A stretch of 46,823 nt of DNA from positions 1 to 46,823 of the forward strand of contig CANGDZ010000022.1 of the NCBI GenBank assembly GCA_947452785.1. The letters run 5' to 3'. Position 1 is the first letter of the stretch; each line of letters opens with the position of its first letter. Position numbers and translations under genes: made by a program. Below the pieces are notes generated by a model, which did no database searches, was not told the DNA's origin, and saw nothing but the letters and a program-made list of their open reading frames with translations. The stretch comes from Comamonadaceae bacterium. GTDB lineage: Bacteria; Pseudomonadota; Gammaproteobacteria; Burkholderiales; Burkholderiaceae_C. Below, in pieces: positions 10,537 through 18,278 of this stretch.

Positions 10537-11853
10537 TCAAGTCAGGTACTGAACCAGAAACAAGGTGATGCCGGGGAAGAACAAAAGCAGCAAGGTGCGG
10601 AAGGTGTCGCTGATCAAAAAAGGCATGATCCCTTTGTAGCTCTCACTCAATGGCACGTCTTTGGCCATGCCATTGACGACATACACGTTCAGCCCCACCG
10701 GGGGTGCCAGCATGCCAAAGCCCACCGTCATCAACACCATGATGCCAAACCAGATGGCCGTGTGTTCTGGCGTCATGCCAAAGTCGAGCTTCATGATGAT
10801 GGGAAAGAAGATCGGGATGGTCAGCAGCAGCATGGACAGCTCGTCCATCACGGCGCCCAGCACCACATACAAGAGCAAAATGCCGCTCACCACCATCAGG
10901 GGCGCCAGATTCATGGCGACCACCATTTCAGCCAGTTGGCCCGGCACCTGGGTTCGCGCCAATGACGCGTTCATGACGTCAGCACCCATGAAGATCAAGA
11001 AGATCATGGCCGAACTGAGCGCGGTGGCGTGAAAGCATTCCAAGAACTTGGTCCAGGTCAATTCGCGTTTGAGCAAAGCGGCCACAAAGGTCGATGAAGC
11101 ACCCACAGCCGCCCCTTCAGTGGGGGTGAAAAAGCCGGCGTAAATGCCGCCAAAGACAATCACAAAAATGGTGGCAATTGGGAAGATGCCTTTCAGTGAT
11201 TCCAAAGTCAGTTTTTCAGCAACTTCATTTTCAGGTGCATGTCCAGGCACCACACGCACATAAATGGCGATAGCAATCATGTAACCCACCATGGCAATGA
11301 TGCCTGGCAACATGGCCGCCGCAAACAGCTTGGCGATGTTTTGCTCGGTCAAGATGGCGTAAATCACCAGAGGGACCGAGGGCGGGATCAAAATGCCCAA
11401 AGTGCCACCTGCGGCCAAAGTGCCCGTGGCCAAGCGGCCCGAGTAACCATGGCGCTTCATTTCCGGCAACGCCACGCCGGTGATCGTGGCCGCAGTGGCG
11501 ACAGACGAACCGCAAATCGCGCCGAAGGCCGCACAAGCCAACACCGCGCCCATGGCTAGACCCCCTTTGAAGCGGCCCATCACGGCGGCCGCAAACTGGA
11601 ACAAAGCCTTGCTGATGCCGCCTTGCGTGGCAAAGTGCCCCATCAAAATGAACAAGGGGATCACCGATAAATCGTAATTGGCCAGACGCGCAAAGGCCAG
11701 GTTGTTGACGAAATTGAGGAAAGGAGACACGCCGGACTGCAAGATAAAGCCTACGGCACCGGCGATGAACATGGCTCCGGCAATGGGCACGCGCACCACC
11801 ATCAGGAACAGCATCACGCCAAAAATAAGCAAAGCCAACTGGATCGGGGTCAT
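10537..11853 (-). CDS. dctM: TRAP transporter large permease subunit (DctM family)
   Basis: 438-residue integral inner-membrane protein with about 12 hydrophobic segments, the ion-coupled channel of a tripartite ATP-independent periplasmic transporter. Family marks include the N-terminal LLIFGVMLFLMVVRVPIAGA-like segment, GSSVATAATITGVALPEM, LGILIPPSVPLVIYA and FFTPTEGAAVGA. Length is typical for DctM. It overlaps dctQ by four bases (ATGA), so the two are translationally coupled. The substrate is set by the binding protein encoded upstream (12447-13478), probably a carboxylate. Confidence 0.94.
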   Translation of the reverse strand: MTPIQLALLIFGVMLFLMVVRVPIAGAMFIAGAVGFILQSGVSPFLNFVNNLAFARLANYDLSVIPLFILMGHFATQGGISKALFQFAAAVMGRFKGGLAMGAVLACAAFGAICGSSVATAATITGVALPEMKRHGYSGRLATGTLAAGGTLGILIPPSVPLVIYAILTEQNIAKLFAAAMLPGIIAMVGYMIAIAIYVRVVPGHAPENEVAEKLTLESLKGIFPIATIFVIVFGGIYAGFFTPTEGAAVGASSTFVAALLKRELTWTKFLECFHATALSSAMIFLIFMGADVMNASLARTQVPGQLAEMVVAMNLAPLMVVSGILLLYVVLGAVMDELSMLLLTIPIFFPIIMKLDFGMTPEHTAIWFGIMVLMTVGFGMLAPPVGLNVYVVNGMAKDVPLSESYKGIMPFLISDTFRTLLLLFFPGITLFLVQYLT

Positions 11854-12341
11854 GCAGTCACCTCTGCTTCAGGGTTAAAAGAGGAGAGAGTTTGCATGGC
11901 CGCAATGAAGGCGGTCAAGGTGAAGGGAATGCACATGCTGGTGAACACAATCCAGTCAGGAAACCCCAGCAACATCGAGGCCCCCTGGGTTTCTTTGGCA
12001 TTGATGGCCGCAACGCCGCAGCGCCAAGCCAGCAGAAAGAAAATGATCAGCATCAGAAAATCGCCAAAACGATCGAGCTTGAAGTTAAAGGCCGCCGGGC
12101 GGTTGGCCGTGAAGAAGTCCACGATGATGTTGTCGCGCTTGAACTGACACAGCGGCATAAAGAAGGCAATGGCCGCGCCAGAGCCAATACCGGTCAGCTC
12201 AAAGTCGCCAATCAGTGCGGTGTCAAAGACGTTGCGACCGATCAGGCTGTAACAAGTCATCAGCATCAGGCCGGTCATCAAAAGACCGCCCAAGATGCTG
12301 CATAAACGGGCGAGCCGCTCTAGTGCAGAAGAAAACAACAT
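11850..12341 (-). CDS. dctQ: TRAP transporter small permease subunit (DctQ family)
   Basis: 163 residues with four predicted membrane helices (around LLMTGLMLMTCYSLIG, GIGSGAAIAFFMPL, LMLIIFFLLAWRCG and VFTSMCIPFTLTAFIAAM). This is the small membrane subunit that partners DctM. The conserved region after helix 1 (GRNVFDTALIGDFELTG) fits DctQ. It lies 105 bases downstream of dctP, with a strong terminator hairpin between them, so less permease than binding protein is expected. Confidence 0.9.
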   Translation of the reverse strand: MLFSSALERLARLCSILGGLLMTGLMLMTCYSLIGRNVFDTALIGDFELTGIGSGAAIAFFMPLCQFKRDNIIVDFFTANRPAAFNFKLDRFGDFLMLIIFFLLAWRCGVAAINAKETQGASMLLGFPDWIVFTSMCIPFTLTAFIAAMQTLSSFNPEAEVTA

Positions 12342-12390
12342 GGTGTTCTAGGCTTCAAAAGAAAAGTAGTGGGCAAGCTTTTTAAAGCTC

Positions 12391-12428
12391 AAAAAAACCG
12401 GAACCCATGCCAACTGCATGGGTTCCGG
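12391..12428 (-). terminator. Rho-independent terminator/attenuator after dctP
   Basis: Perfect 13-base arms 12398-12410 and 12416-12428 surround a 5-base loop. On the minus strand the stem is followed by seven T (the A-run at 12391-12397). It lies between dctP and dctQM of one operon and probably lets only part of the transcripts continue into the permease genes. Confidence 0.9.
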
Positions 12429-12446
12429 CGTGCCTGCTTCCAAGGA

Positions 12447-13478
12447 TTACTTGGTGTATTGCTTGATCAGGTCAGTAGCGCTTTGCAGCATGCCTTTGCC
12501 GTCCATGCCTTTGCCGGTCATTTCAGCGACCCATGCATCGTCCAGAGAATCGGTGGCTTTTTTCCATTTTTCCAGCTCAGCCTTGGGAATAATGCTGATT
12601 TTCTGGTTGGCGGAAGCCTCAAAGATTTTCTTGCTAGGCACGTCTTGCCCAGCTTGGGTCTTGCCCAAGAAAGCTGAGAATTCGCGGCCCGAGTTTTTGT
12701 CGATCACGGCTTTCAGATCAGGCGGCAACGAGTCGTACTTGGCCTTGTTCATAGGCACCACAAACACGGTGGTGTACAGCGCGTTGTAGTTGCGATCGGT
12801 CTCGGCGGTGAAGTTGGTCAACTCGTTCACCTTCAAGCCAGGCGCCACTTCGTAAGGGATAACGGCGCCATCGATCACGCCTTTGGACAAGGCTTCAGGC
12901 ACTTGCGGTACCGGCATGGCCACTGGGGTTGCGCCCATCATGGCCACCATCTTGTTGACCTGGCGAGTTGGGGCGCGCACTTTCATGCCCTTCAAATCGG
13001 CCATGGTGGTCACAGCTTTGGACTTGGTGTAAATGTTGCCTGGGCCGTGCACGTGAATGGCCAGCATCTTCACATCCTTGAAGTCATCTTGGGCAAACTT
13101 CTGCGCATAGTCCCAAGCGGCACGGCTGGTGGCTTCCGCATTGGTCATCATGAAAGGCAACTCAAAGACTTCAAGCTTGGCCAGCTTGGGGGTGTACGCC
13201 TGCAGGGTCCAAGCCACATCGATCACGCCGTCACGGGCTTGCTCATACAACTGGGGCGGGGTGCCGCCCAGTTGCATGGCGGGGAAAATGTCGCATTTGA
13301 GGTGATCTTTGGAATCACGAGCGAGGTTTTTACACCATTCGCCCAGCATGGTGGTGTGCTGAATCGATTGAGGGCCCAAAAAGTGATGAACCTTCAGGGT
13401 CACGGTCTGGGCCTGCACGCCCCAGGTGGCGCAGGCCAGACTGACGGTGAGGGCTGCATGTTTCAAAAACGGCTTCAT
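12447..13478 (-). CDS. dctP: TRAP transporter substrate-binding protein (DctP family)
   Basis: 343-residue periplasmic binding protein with a Sec signal peptide (MKPFLKHAALTVSLACATWG, cleavage after VQA). The fold marks of the DctP family are present: VHHFLGPQSIQH at the start of the mature protein, the GVIDVAWTL segment, FELPFMM and KGMKVRAPTRQVNKM, where the Arg of the conserved V-R-x-P motif binds the substrate carboxylate. The clustering with a fumarylacetoacetase-family hydrolase suggests an aromatic or dicarboxylic acid ligand, but that is inference. A TetR-type palindrome lies 70 bases upstream. Confidence 0.93.
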   Translation of the reverse strand: MKPFLKHAALTVSLACATWGVQAQTVTLKVHHFLGPQSIQHTTMLGEWCKNLARDSKDHLKCDIFPAMQLGGTPPQLYEQARDGVIDVAWTLQAYTPKLAKLEVFELPFMMTNAEATSRAAWDYAQKFAQDDFKDVKMLAIHVHGPGNIYTKSKAVTTMADLKGMKVRAPTRQVNKMVAMMGATPVAMPVPQVPEALSKGVIDGAVIPYEVAPGLKVNELTNFTAETDRNYNALYTTVFVVPMNKAKYDSLPPDLKAVIDKNSGREFSAFLGKTQAGQDVPSKKIFEASANQKISIIPKAELEKWKKATDSLDDAWVAEMTGKGMDGKGMLQSATDLIKQYTK

Positions 13479-13547
13479 ATGGTCTCCGAGTAGGAAAAAT
13501 CAAAACAAATCAACAAAACTGAGCACAAAAGCAAAAGTCGATCATAA

Positions 13548-13565
13548 ACCAACCGTTCGGTCGGT
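13548..13565. promoter_or_regulatory. TetR-type operator palindrome upstream of dctP
   Basis: ACCAACCGTTCGGTCGGT is an 18-base palindrome with a single mismatch between arms (ACCAACCG / CGGTCGGT around TT). Symmetry and length are those of TetR-family operators. It lies between the hydrolase stop and the dctP start. No tetR gene is in this part of the window, so the regulator must be encoded elsewhere. Confidence 0.65.
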
Positions 13566-13588
13566 TAATTGGTACTTACCCAAGGTAA

Positions 13589-14290
13589 TCAGGCCACTTT
13601 GACCGTGAGGGATCCCAGTCCCGCCACATGGCCGGTCAAGATATCACCAGGAACGACCGCAGCTACGCCTTCGGGGGTTCCGGTGTAAATCAAATCGCCG
13701 GGCTGCAGCTCCCAAGCGGCAGAGAGGTGTTCAATGGTTTCGGCAATGTTCCAGATCAATTTGGCAACAGTGCTGATTTGGCGGACCTGTTCATTGACTT
13801 GCAAGGCAATTTCAGCATGGGCGATATCGCCTGCTTCAGCCACGGGTGTGATGGGGCCGATGGGCGCGGAATAGTCAAAAGCCTTGCCAATGCACCAAGG
13901 GCGGCCTTGTTTCTTCATGTCGTTTTGCAAATCACGGCGGGTCATGTCCATGCCAACGGCGTAGCCATAAATATGCTTCATGGCATCGACGGCCTTGATA
14001 TTTTTGCCGCCCATCCCGATCGCCACCACCAACTCAATTTCATGGTGAAAGTTTTGCGTCAAGCTGGGATAGGGCAACACACCGGTTTGGCCGGCTTCGA
14101 CCACGACCAGTGCATCGGCAGGCTTCAAAAAGAAAAACGGAGGCTCTCGACCGGTGAAGCCCATCTCTTTGGCGTGTTCCTCGTAATTACGGCCCACACA
14201 GTAAATGCGGTGCACCGGGAAATGAGCAGTCGAACCCACAACAGGAACAGAAACGGGTGCAGGAGGTGTAAAGAGGTAATTCATGGTCAT
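13589..14290 (-). CDS. Fumarylacetoacetate hydrolase-family protein, probable fumarylpyruvate hydrolase
   Basis: 233-residue cytoplasmic hydrolase. The FAH fold is marked by IYCVGRNYEEHAKEMG, PPFFFLKPADAL, the metal-binding glutamates in HHEIELVVAIG, and GYAVGMDMTRRDLQ, ending with GDLIYTGTPEGVAAV. The short single-domain form and the RNY-HAKEMG start resemble NagK-type fumarylpyruvate hydrolases of the gentisate route; acylpyruvase or hydratase activity is the alternative. Two close in-frame ATGs (14290 and 14284) are possible starts; neither has a clear ribosome site. It lies upstream of dctP on the same strand and divergent from a MarR regulator, suggesting an aromatic-acid catabolic module. 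Confidence 0.82.
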   Translation of the reverse strand: MTMNYLFTPPAPVSVPVVGSTAHFPVHRIYCVGRNYEEHAKEMGFTGREPPFFFLKPADALVVVEAGQTGVLPYPSLTQNFHHEIELVVAIGMGGKNIKAVDAMKHIYGYAVGMDMTRRDLQNDMKKQGRPWCIGKAFDYSAPIGPITPVAEAGDIAHAEIALQVNEQVRQISTVAKLIWNIAETIEHLSAAWELQPGDLIYTGTPEGVAAVVPGDILTGHVAGLGSLTVKVA

Positions 14291-14340
14291 TTCGCATGGT
14301 CTAGTTGATGAAACGAACTTTACCGCTTTTCAGTGGGCAT

Positions 14341-14375
14341 TTTGGAGGGCCTGGCAGGTTCTTTAAAATCAGGCC
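14341..14375 (+). promoter_or_regulatory. marR promoter with an overlapping inverted repeat
   Basis: TTTGGA (14341-14346) and TAAAAT (14364-14369) are spaced by 17 bases. The -10 ends six bases before the ATG at 14376 and there is no ribosome site, so the mRNA may be leaderless. The repeat GGCCTG (14348-14353) / CAGGCC (14370-14375) brackets the spacer and -10 and would suit MarR autoregulation. Confidence 0.45.
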
Positions 14376-14813
14376 ATGTCTCAAAGTTTTGATTTTGCCC
14401 ATGCGCCCGGTCACTTGATCCGAAGAGCGCAACAAATTGCGGTTGCGGTGTTTGCGGAACACCTTGCGGCTTTTGATGTCACACCGGTTCAATTCGCGAT
14501 TTTGAATGCGCTGATGGACGCGCCTGGCACCGACCAGGTGAGTTTGGCTGCGCGGGTGGCTTTCGATGCAGCCACCTTCGGCTCGGTGATCGGTCGCTTA
14601 GAAACCAAAGGATGGGTGCGCCGTGAAGCCTCTCCTCAGGACCGCCGTCGTAAATTGCTGTGGCTGACGCCCAAGGGCAAAAAAGCCGTCATTGAAATGG
14701 CGCCGCTGGTCACACAGGCGCAAGCCTTGATATTGCAACCTTTGCAAGCGCAGGAGCAGCAGCAGTTGGTGGCTTTGTTGGCTAAGTTAGTTAGCGCACA
14801 AAGCAGAGGTTGA
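14376..14813 (+). CDS. MarR-family transcriptional regulator
   Basis: 145-residue winged-helix repressor. The recognition region is QVSLAARVAFDAATFGSVIGRLETKGWVRRE (residues about 50-80, part quoted for location) and the wing carries the family mark SPQDRRRKLLWLTPKG. The N-terminal HLIRRAQQIAVAVFAEHL segment forms the dimer helix. Members near catabolic genes usually sense an aromatic acid or CoA thioester. It is divergent from the fumarylacetoacetase-family hydrolase, with only 85 bases between starts, so it most likely controls that gene and itself. Confidence 0.92.
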   Translation: MSQSFDFAHAPGHLIRRAQQIAVAVFAEHLAAFDVTPVQFAILNALMDAPGTDQVSLAARVAFDAATFGSVIGRLETKGWVRREASPQDRRRKLLWLTPKGKKAVIEMAPLVTQAQALILQPLQAQEQQQLVALLAKLVSAQSRG

Positions 14814-14867
14814 TCTCGCTCACAGTTTGTTGCGTTTGTTGAATTTGCTCACAACTGCGTCCTGTCA

Positions 14868-14896
14868 TTGAAGGTGATGCACCAGTACATTACAAA
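14868..14896 (+). promoter_or_regulatory. Candidate sigma-70 promoter of the OmpA-like lipoprotein gene
   Basis: TTGAAG (14868-14873) and TACAAA (14891-14896) are separated by 17 bases, 34 bases before the gene start, leaving a short A/T-rich leader that ends in a very strong ribosome site (AAGGAGG). Confidence 0.4.
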
Positions 14897-14930
14897 GGTG
14901 TATTTATTTTTAAATTTCAAGGAGGCTTTT

Positions 14931-15587
14931 ATGACTCAAACTCAATTCTCGTTTACCCCCGTCGTAGCCTTGCTGTGTGCGGCCTCGACATTGCTCGCCG
15001 GTTGTGCCAATCCCACCGCTGAACAAAAGGGTGCGGCGACCGGCGCCGGCTTGGGCGCTTTGGCCGGCGTCTTGCTTGGCGACAGCCGTCAGTCCGCTGC
15101 CGTTGGCGCAGCGGTCGGTGCATTGGGCGGTTATGTCTGGTCCAAGAACATGGAAGAGAAAAAGCAGGCCATGGAAAAAGCCACGGCCGGCACTGGCGTG
15201 TTGGTCACGCAAACGCAGGACAACCAGCTCAAGCTCAATATTCCGAGCGATATTTCATTTGATTCAGGCCGCTACAACATCAAGCCCAACTTGCAACCTG
15301 TGTTGGACCAGTTCGCACAAGGCTTGAACAGTCAACCCAACACCGAAGTGCGGATCGTGGGTCACACCGACAGCACAGGGTCCGATGCGGTGAACAATCC
15401 TTTGTCCGTCAATCGCGCCGACAGTGCGCGTGACTACCTGGTCTCCAGGGGAGTGGACGGGCGCCGCATTGCCACCGAGGGCCATGGCGCCAAGCAGCCG
15501 CTGGCCGACAACAGCACCGAGGCCGGTCGCGCCAAAAATCGCCGTATTGAGATTTACCTGGCCGAGCGCCAGATGGCTAAACCCTAA
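14931..15587 (+). CDS. OmpA-family outer-membrane lipoprotein with glycine-zipper segment
   Basis: 218 residues from the ATG preceded by AAGGAGG at 14919-14925; an upstream in-frame start at 14868 lacks a ribosome site. The signal peptide ends in the lipobox LLAGC, so the mature N-terminal Cys is lipidated. Next come a glycine-zipper segment (GAATGAGLGALAGVLLG, then AAVGAAVGALGGYVW) and a C-terminal OmpA peptidoglycan-binding domain (VRIVGHTDSTGSDAVNN, NRADSARDYLVSRGV, AKNRRIEIYL). It probably anchors the outer membrane to the cell wall. Pal and YiaD-like proteins are the nearest types; the zipper favours YiaD-like. Confidence 0.9.
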   Translation: MTQTQFSFTPVVALLCAASTLLAGCANPTAEQKGAATGAGLGALAGVLLGDSRQSAAVGAAVGALGGYVWSKNMEEKKQAMEKATAGTGVLVTQTQDNQLKLNIPSDISFDSGRYNIKPNLQPVLDQFAQGLNSQPNTEVRIVGHTDSTGSDAVNNPLSVNRADSARDYLVSRGVDGRRIATEGHGAKQPLADNSTEAGRAKNRRIEIYLAERQMAKP

Positions 15588-15632
15588 GTTCATCGGCCTG
15601 GGCGCAAGACCAGGCGCGATTTCAGGGCCCGC

Positions 15633-15935
15633 TCAAGACGATTTGAGCGCCAGTTCGAAGTGCTCGACCACGGGGGGCACCGCAAAAAAAGGCCCCACGA
15701 TGGCGCGCCATTCTGTAAACAGGGGCGACTGGCGAAAGCCAACGGTGTGGTCTTCCAAGGTATCCCAAAATATTTGCAAGATGTAGCGCTCAGGGCTTTC
15801 AATGCCGCGGTTGACCTTGGCCCCTTGAAAGCCTTTGGCGTTGACGGCGACGGTGTTCAGACCACGGGCGATCGCTTCTTCAAAAGCGGCTTGCTGACCG
15901 GGTGCTATGCGAATGTCGGCGAGTTCTAGGATCAT
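15633..15935 (-). CDS. Antibiotic biosynthesis monooxygenase (ABM)-fold protein
   Basis: 100 residues from MILELADIRIAPGQ, where a GGAAAG site lies nine bases upstream; the longer frame starting at 15971 has no ribosome site. The pattern (beta strand, EEAIARGLNTV helix, GFQGAKVNRGIESPERYILQIFWDTLEDHT) is that of ABM-domain dimeric alpha-beta barrels. Small stand-alone members include YgiN-like quinol monooxygenases and proteins of unknown role; no substrate can be assigned. Convergent with the lipoprotein gene and divergent from corA. Confidence 0.8.
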   Translation of the reverse strand: MILELADIRIAPGQQAAFEEAIARGLNTVAVNAKGFQGAKVNRGIESPERYILQIFWDTLEDHTVGFRQSPLFTEWRAIVGPFFAVPPVVEHFELALKSS

Positions 15936-15987
15936 CGGGGTTTTCTTTCCAAAAAATGTGATTATCACCATAGCCGAGACATGCGTT

Positions 15988-16026
15988 TGTCATCAAATAT
16001 TCACGGCTTGATTACATGATTGACAC
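15988..16026 (+). promoter_or_regulatory. Pho box upstream of the corA-like gene
   Basis: Hexamers TGTCAT (15988), ATTCAC (15999), GATTAC (16010) and TGACAC (16021) recur with an exact 11-base period, the layout of PhoB direct repeats. The first, second and fourth are good matches and the third is weak. The site ends 45 bases before the corA start. Confidence 0.65.
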
Positions 16027-16071
16027 AAGGGCTGCAACGGTTCAGCCCATGTGCTCAAGCGTGGGTGATTC

Positions 16072-17175
16072 ATGAGAGTTTTTTCGATCGCAACAGGTTC
16101 CGTCACAGAGACCGATACCTTGCCCTTGTGTCTGCCCGACCAGGGATTTGTCTGGATGGCATTTTCCAGACGTGAATTTGAAGTCTTGCAAAACCAGGTG
16201 CAGAGCACTTTACAGACCTTGTGCAACGCCACTTTGTTGGATTTGCATGTGCAAGATGTCTTGAACAAGCAGTTGCCATCGCATTTTGACTTCACGTCGG
16301 ATTACAACTTGTTGGTGTTTCGACGCTTGGCCACAGGACAAAGTGAGTCGGACCTGTCCCGACCCGGTGAAATACTTCACCGCACAAGCGATCGGGGAGG
16401 GCCCCCGGTGCTGCGCCGTATAGACACCAGCCCCGTGGCATTCGTGGTGTTTGACCGCGTGGTGGTGACGGTGCATCCGGCTGACTGCGGGATTCGAGAG
16501 AGTTTTGCTGCGCGCTTGTTGCAAGCCGTCGACATGTCGGCTCATCAGCAAATGAACCGCATGCCCGCCAGCCCTGCCGATTTGATGCTGCGGGTGGTGA
16601 GTCAAATGGTCGACGGTTATTTGAACCTGCGCAGAGAATTGACACGGCAGTTGGACCATTGGCAAAGTGAGTTGTTGAACCCCAATACCCGGTTCAACAA
16701 CTGGAGCGCCTTGCTTGACGCGCGACTGTCGCTGCATTATTTGGATGAAATTTGCGAGGATCAACGCGCCGCGATTCAAGATTGGACGGACGCTTTGAAC
16801 GATCAGCCTTTGAACCCGGACGATCACTCACGGGCTTTGGAGCTGCTCAAGGTGCGCAGCCGCGATGTGCTGGAGCACATTGAGCGTGTCGTTCACCATG
16901 TGCAGCGCCTGGAACAAAGCGCTGAAACGGCGGTGCAGATGCATTTCAACGCGCAAAGCAACCGCACCAACGACATCATGCGCACCTTGACGGTGTTGAC
17001 CGCCATCTTTTTGCCGTTGAACCTGATCACCGGTTTTTTTGGAATGAATTTCGAAAACTTCCCCATCCTGCACTCCGAGCTGGGTCTGTGGTGGACCGAG
17101 CTCGGCATGGTTGTCTTGGGCTTGGGCTTACCCGTTTACTTTTGGCGCAAACGTTACCTGGGCCAAGGCATTTAG
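16072..17175 (+). CDS. CorA-family divalent-cation channel
   Basis: 367-residue inner-membrane protein. The long cytoplasmic N-domain ends in a stalk helix (DVLEHIERVVHHVQRLEQSAE) and two C-terminal membrane helices. The signature GMN lies at the end of the first helix in GFFGMNFENFP. This family carries Mg2+ (CorA) or Zn2+ (ZntB); the FENFP loop after GMN fits CorA-type proteins, but ions cannot be told apart by eye. Its stop overlaps the stop of convergent ppk2 by four bases. The Pho box upstream suggests induction in phosphate starvation, perhaps to supply Mg2+ for polyphosphate and ATP chemistry (inference). Confidence 0.88.
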   Translation: MRVFSIATGSVTETDTLPLCLPDQGFVWMAFSRREFEVLQNQVQSTLQTLCNATLLDLHVQDVLNKQLPSHFDFTSDYNLLVFRRLATGQSESDLSRPGEILHRTSDRGGPPVLRRIDTSPVAFVVFDRVVVTVHPADCGIRESFAARLLQAVDMSAHQQMNRMPASPADLMLRVVSQMVDGYLNLRRELTRQLDHWQSELLNPNTRFNNWSALLDARLSLHYLDEICEDQRAAIQDWTDALNDQPLNPDDHSRALELLKVRSRDVLEHIERVVHHVQRLEQSAETAVQMHFNAQSNRTNDIMRTLTVLTAIFLPLNLITGFFGMNFENFPILHSELGLWWTELGMVVLGLGLPVYFWRKRYLGQGI

Positions 17176-18089
17176 TATTTTTCAGGAACCACCATGTCAT
17201 CCGGCACAGGGTGGCGAATGTAGTCCGGGTTGCGCACCCGGGCTGGGAGCTGAACGCCATCGTGATCGATCTCGTGGTAATTGAAATGACCTAACAAGTG
17301 GTCAATGCAATTGAGACGGGCACTTTTTTTATCGACCGCTTGTACCACCCACCAAGGCGCCTCAGGAATGTGCGTGCGCTCGATCATGGTTTCCTTGGCA
17401 CGGGTGTAATCCTCCCAGCGGCGGCGGCTTTCCAAATCCATGGGGCTGAGTTTCCACTGCTTCAAGGGATCATGAATGCGACCCAAGAACCGTGCGTGCT
17501 GCTCATCGTCGGTGATCGAGAACCAGTATTTGATCAGCGTGATGCCGCTGCGCACCAGCATTTTTTCAAACTCAGGCACGGTGCGAAAGAACTCTTCGTA
17601 CTCTTCGTCATTGCAAAAGCCCATGACCCGTTCGACCCCGGCACGGTTGTACCAACTGCGGTCAAACAACACGATTTCTCCGGCCGCCGGCAAGTGCGCC
17701 ACATAGCGCTGGAAATACCATTGCGTGCGTTCCCGGTCGTTGGGTGCGGGCAGCGCAGCCACGCGGCACACGCGCGGATTCAAGCGCTGGGTGATGCGTT
17801 TGATCACGCCCCCTTTGCCTGCGGCGTCTCGCCCTTCAAACAAAATCACCACGCGCTGGCGGTGCGCCACCACCCAGTCTTGCAATTTGACCAATTCGCC
17901 TTGCAAGCGCAGCAATTCGCGAAAGTAATGCGCCCGCGATGCGGCGGTGACTCCAAGATGCTCGCTGCCGCCCGCAGACAAACGATCGTCAATTTCCATT
18001 TCAAATTCTTCGTCCAACGTGTCCAGCAGGTCTTCACGCAGGCGGCGAATTTGATCTTCTTCTAAATAGGTGGGCTCAGGTTGCGACAT
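17172..18089 (-). CDS. ppk2: Polyphosphate kinase 2 (PPK2 family)
   Basis: 305 residues. PPK2 enzymes transfer phosphate between polyphosphate and nucleoside (di)phosphates in the cytoplasm. The Walker A loop is FEGRDAAGKGG (residues about 83-93), followed by RITQRLNPR, the lid region PNDRERTQWYFQRYV, and Walker B-type VLFDRSWYNRAGVERVMGF. A single-domain PPK2 of this length is typical of class I, which mostly makes GTP or ATP from polyphosphate. The start is MSQPEP, with AGGAAA eight bases upstream; a longer frame from 18143 would run through the Pho box and has no ribosome site. Confidence 0.93.
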   Translation of the reverse strand: MSQPEPTYLEEDQIRRLREDLLDTLDEEFEMEIDDRLSAGGSEHLGVTAASRAHYFRELLRLQGELVKLQDWVVAHRQRVVILFEGRDAAGKGGVIKRITQRLNPRVCRVAALPAPNDRERTQWYFQRYVAHLPAAGEIVLFDRSWYNRAGVERVMGFCNDEEYEEFFRTVPEFEKMLVRSGITLIKYWFSITDDEQHARFLGRIHDPLKQWKLSPMDLESRRRWEDYTRAKETMIERTHIPEAPWWVVQAVDKKSARLNCIDHLLGHFNYHEIDHDGVQLPARVRNPDYIRHPVPDDMVVPEKY

Positions 18090-18124
18090 GGTGATTTCCT
18101 TTGCCGCGATTTTCGGCTTGTTGT

Positions 18125-18152
18125 ATGACAAAACCGTGACCATAAGAAGTCA
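18125..18152 (-). promoter_or_regulatory. Pho box upstream of ppk2
   Basis: Read on the minus strand: TGACTT (18152-18147), GGTCAC (18141-18136), TGTCAT (18130-18125), exact 11-base period. It ends 36 bases before the ppk2 start. Confidence 0.7.
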
Positions 18153-18168
18153 CGCGCGGCCGTTGTTA

Positions 18169-18207
18169 ATTCATGCATTTGTCATTTCACTGCCACAAGA
18201 TTGTCAC
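18169..18207 (+). promoter_or_regulatory. Pho box upstream of the olsB-like gene
   Basis: ATTCAT (18169), TGTCAT (18180), TGCCAC (18191) and TGTCAC (18202) recur every 11 bases. It lies back to back with the ppk2 Pho box, only 16 bases apart, making a divergent PhoB-dependent control region. Confidence 0.8.
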
Positions 18208-18278
18208 GGGTGGCCGACATGATTACTCCCATTGAAGCGAAAAAACCTTGTGCCGATAGAAAACCGAAGGAGCCCCAG

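Noticed and set aside
15593-15625. Inverted repeat GCCTGG/CCAGGC after the OmpA-like lipoprotein gene as terminator
   Set aside because: Short stem without T-run on either strand; not convincing as a terminator.
17090-17175. Frameshift or truncation of corA at its 3' end because it overlaps ppk2
   Set aside because: The two membrane helices and the GMN motif are complete and the frame ends normally; the four-base overlap is just a convergent stop overlap.
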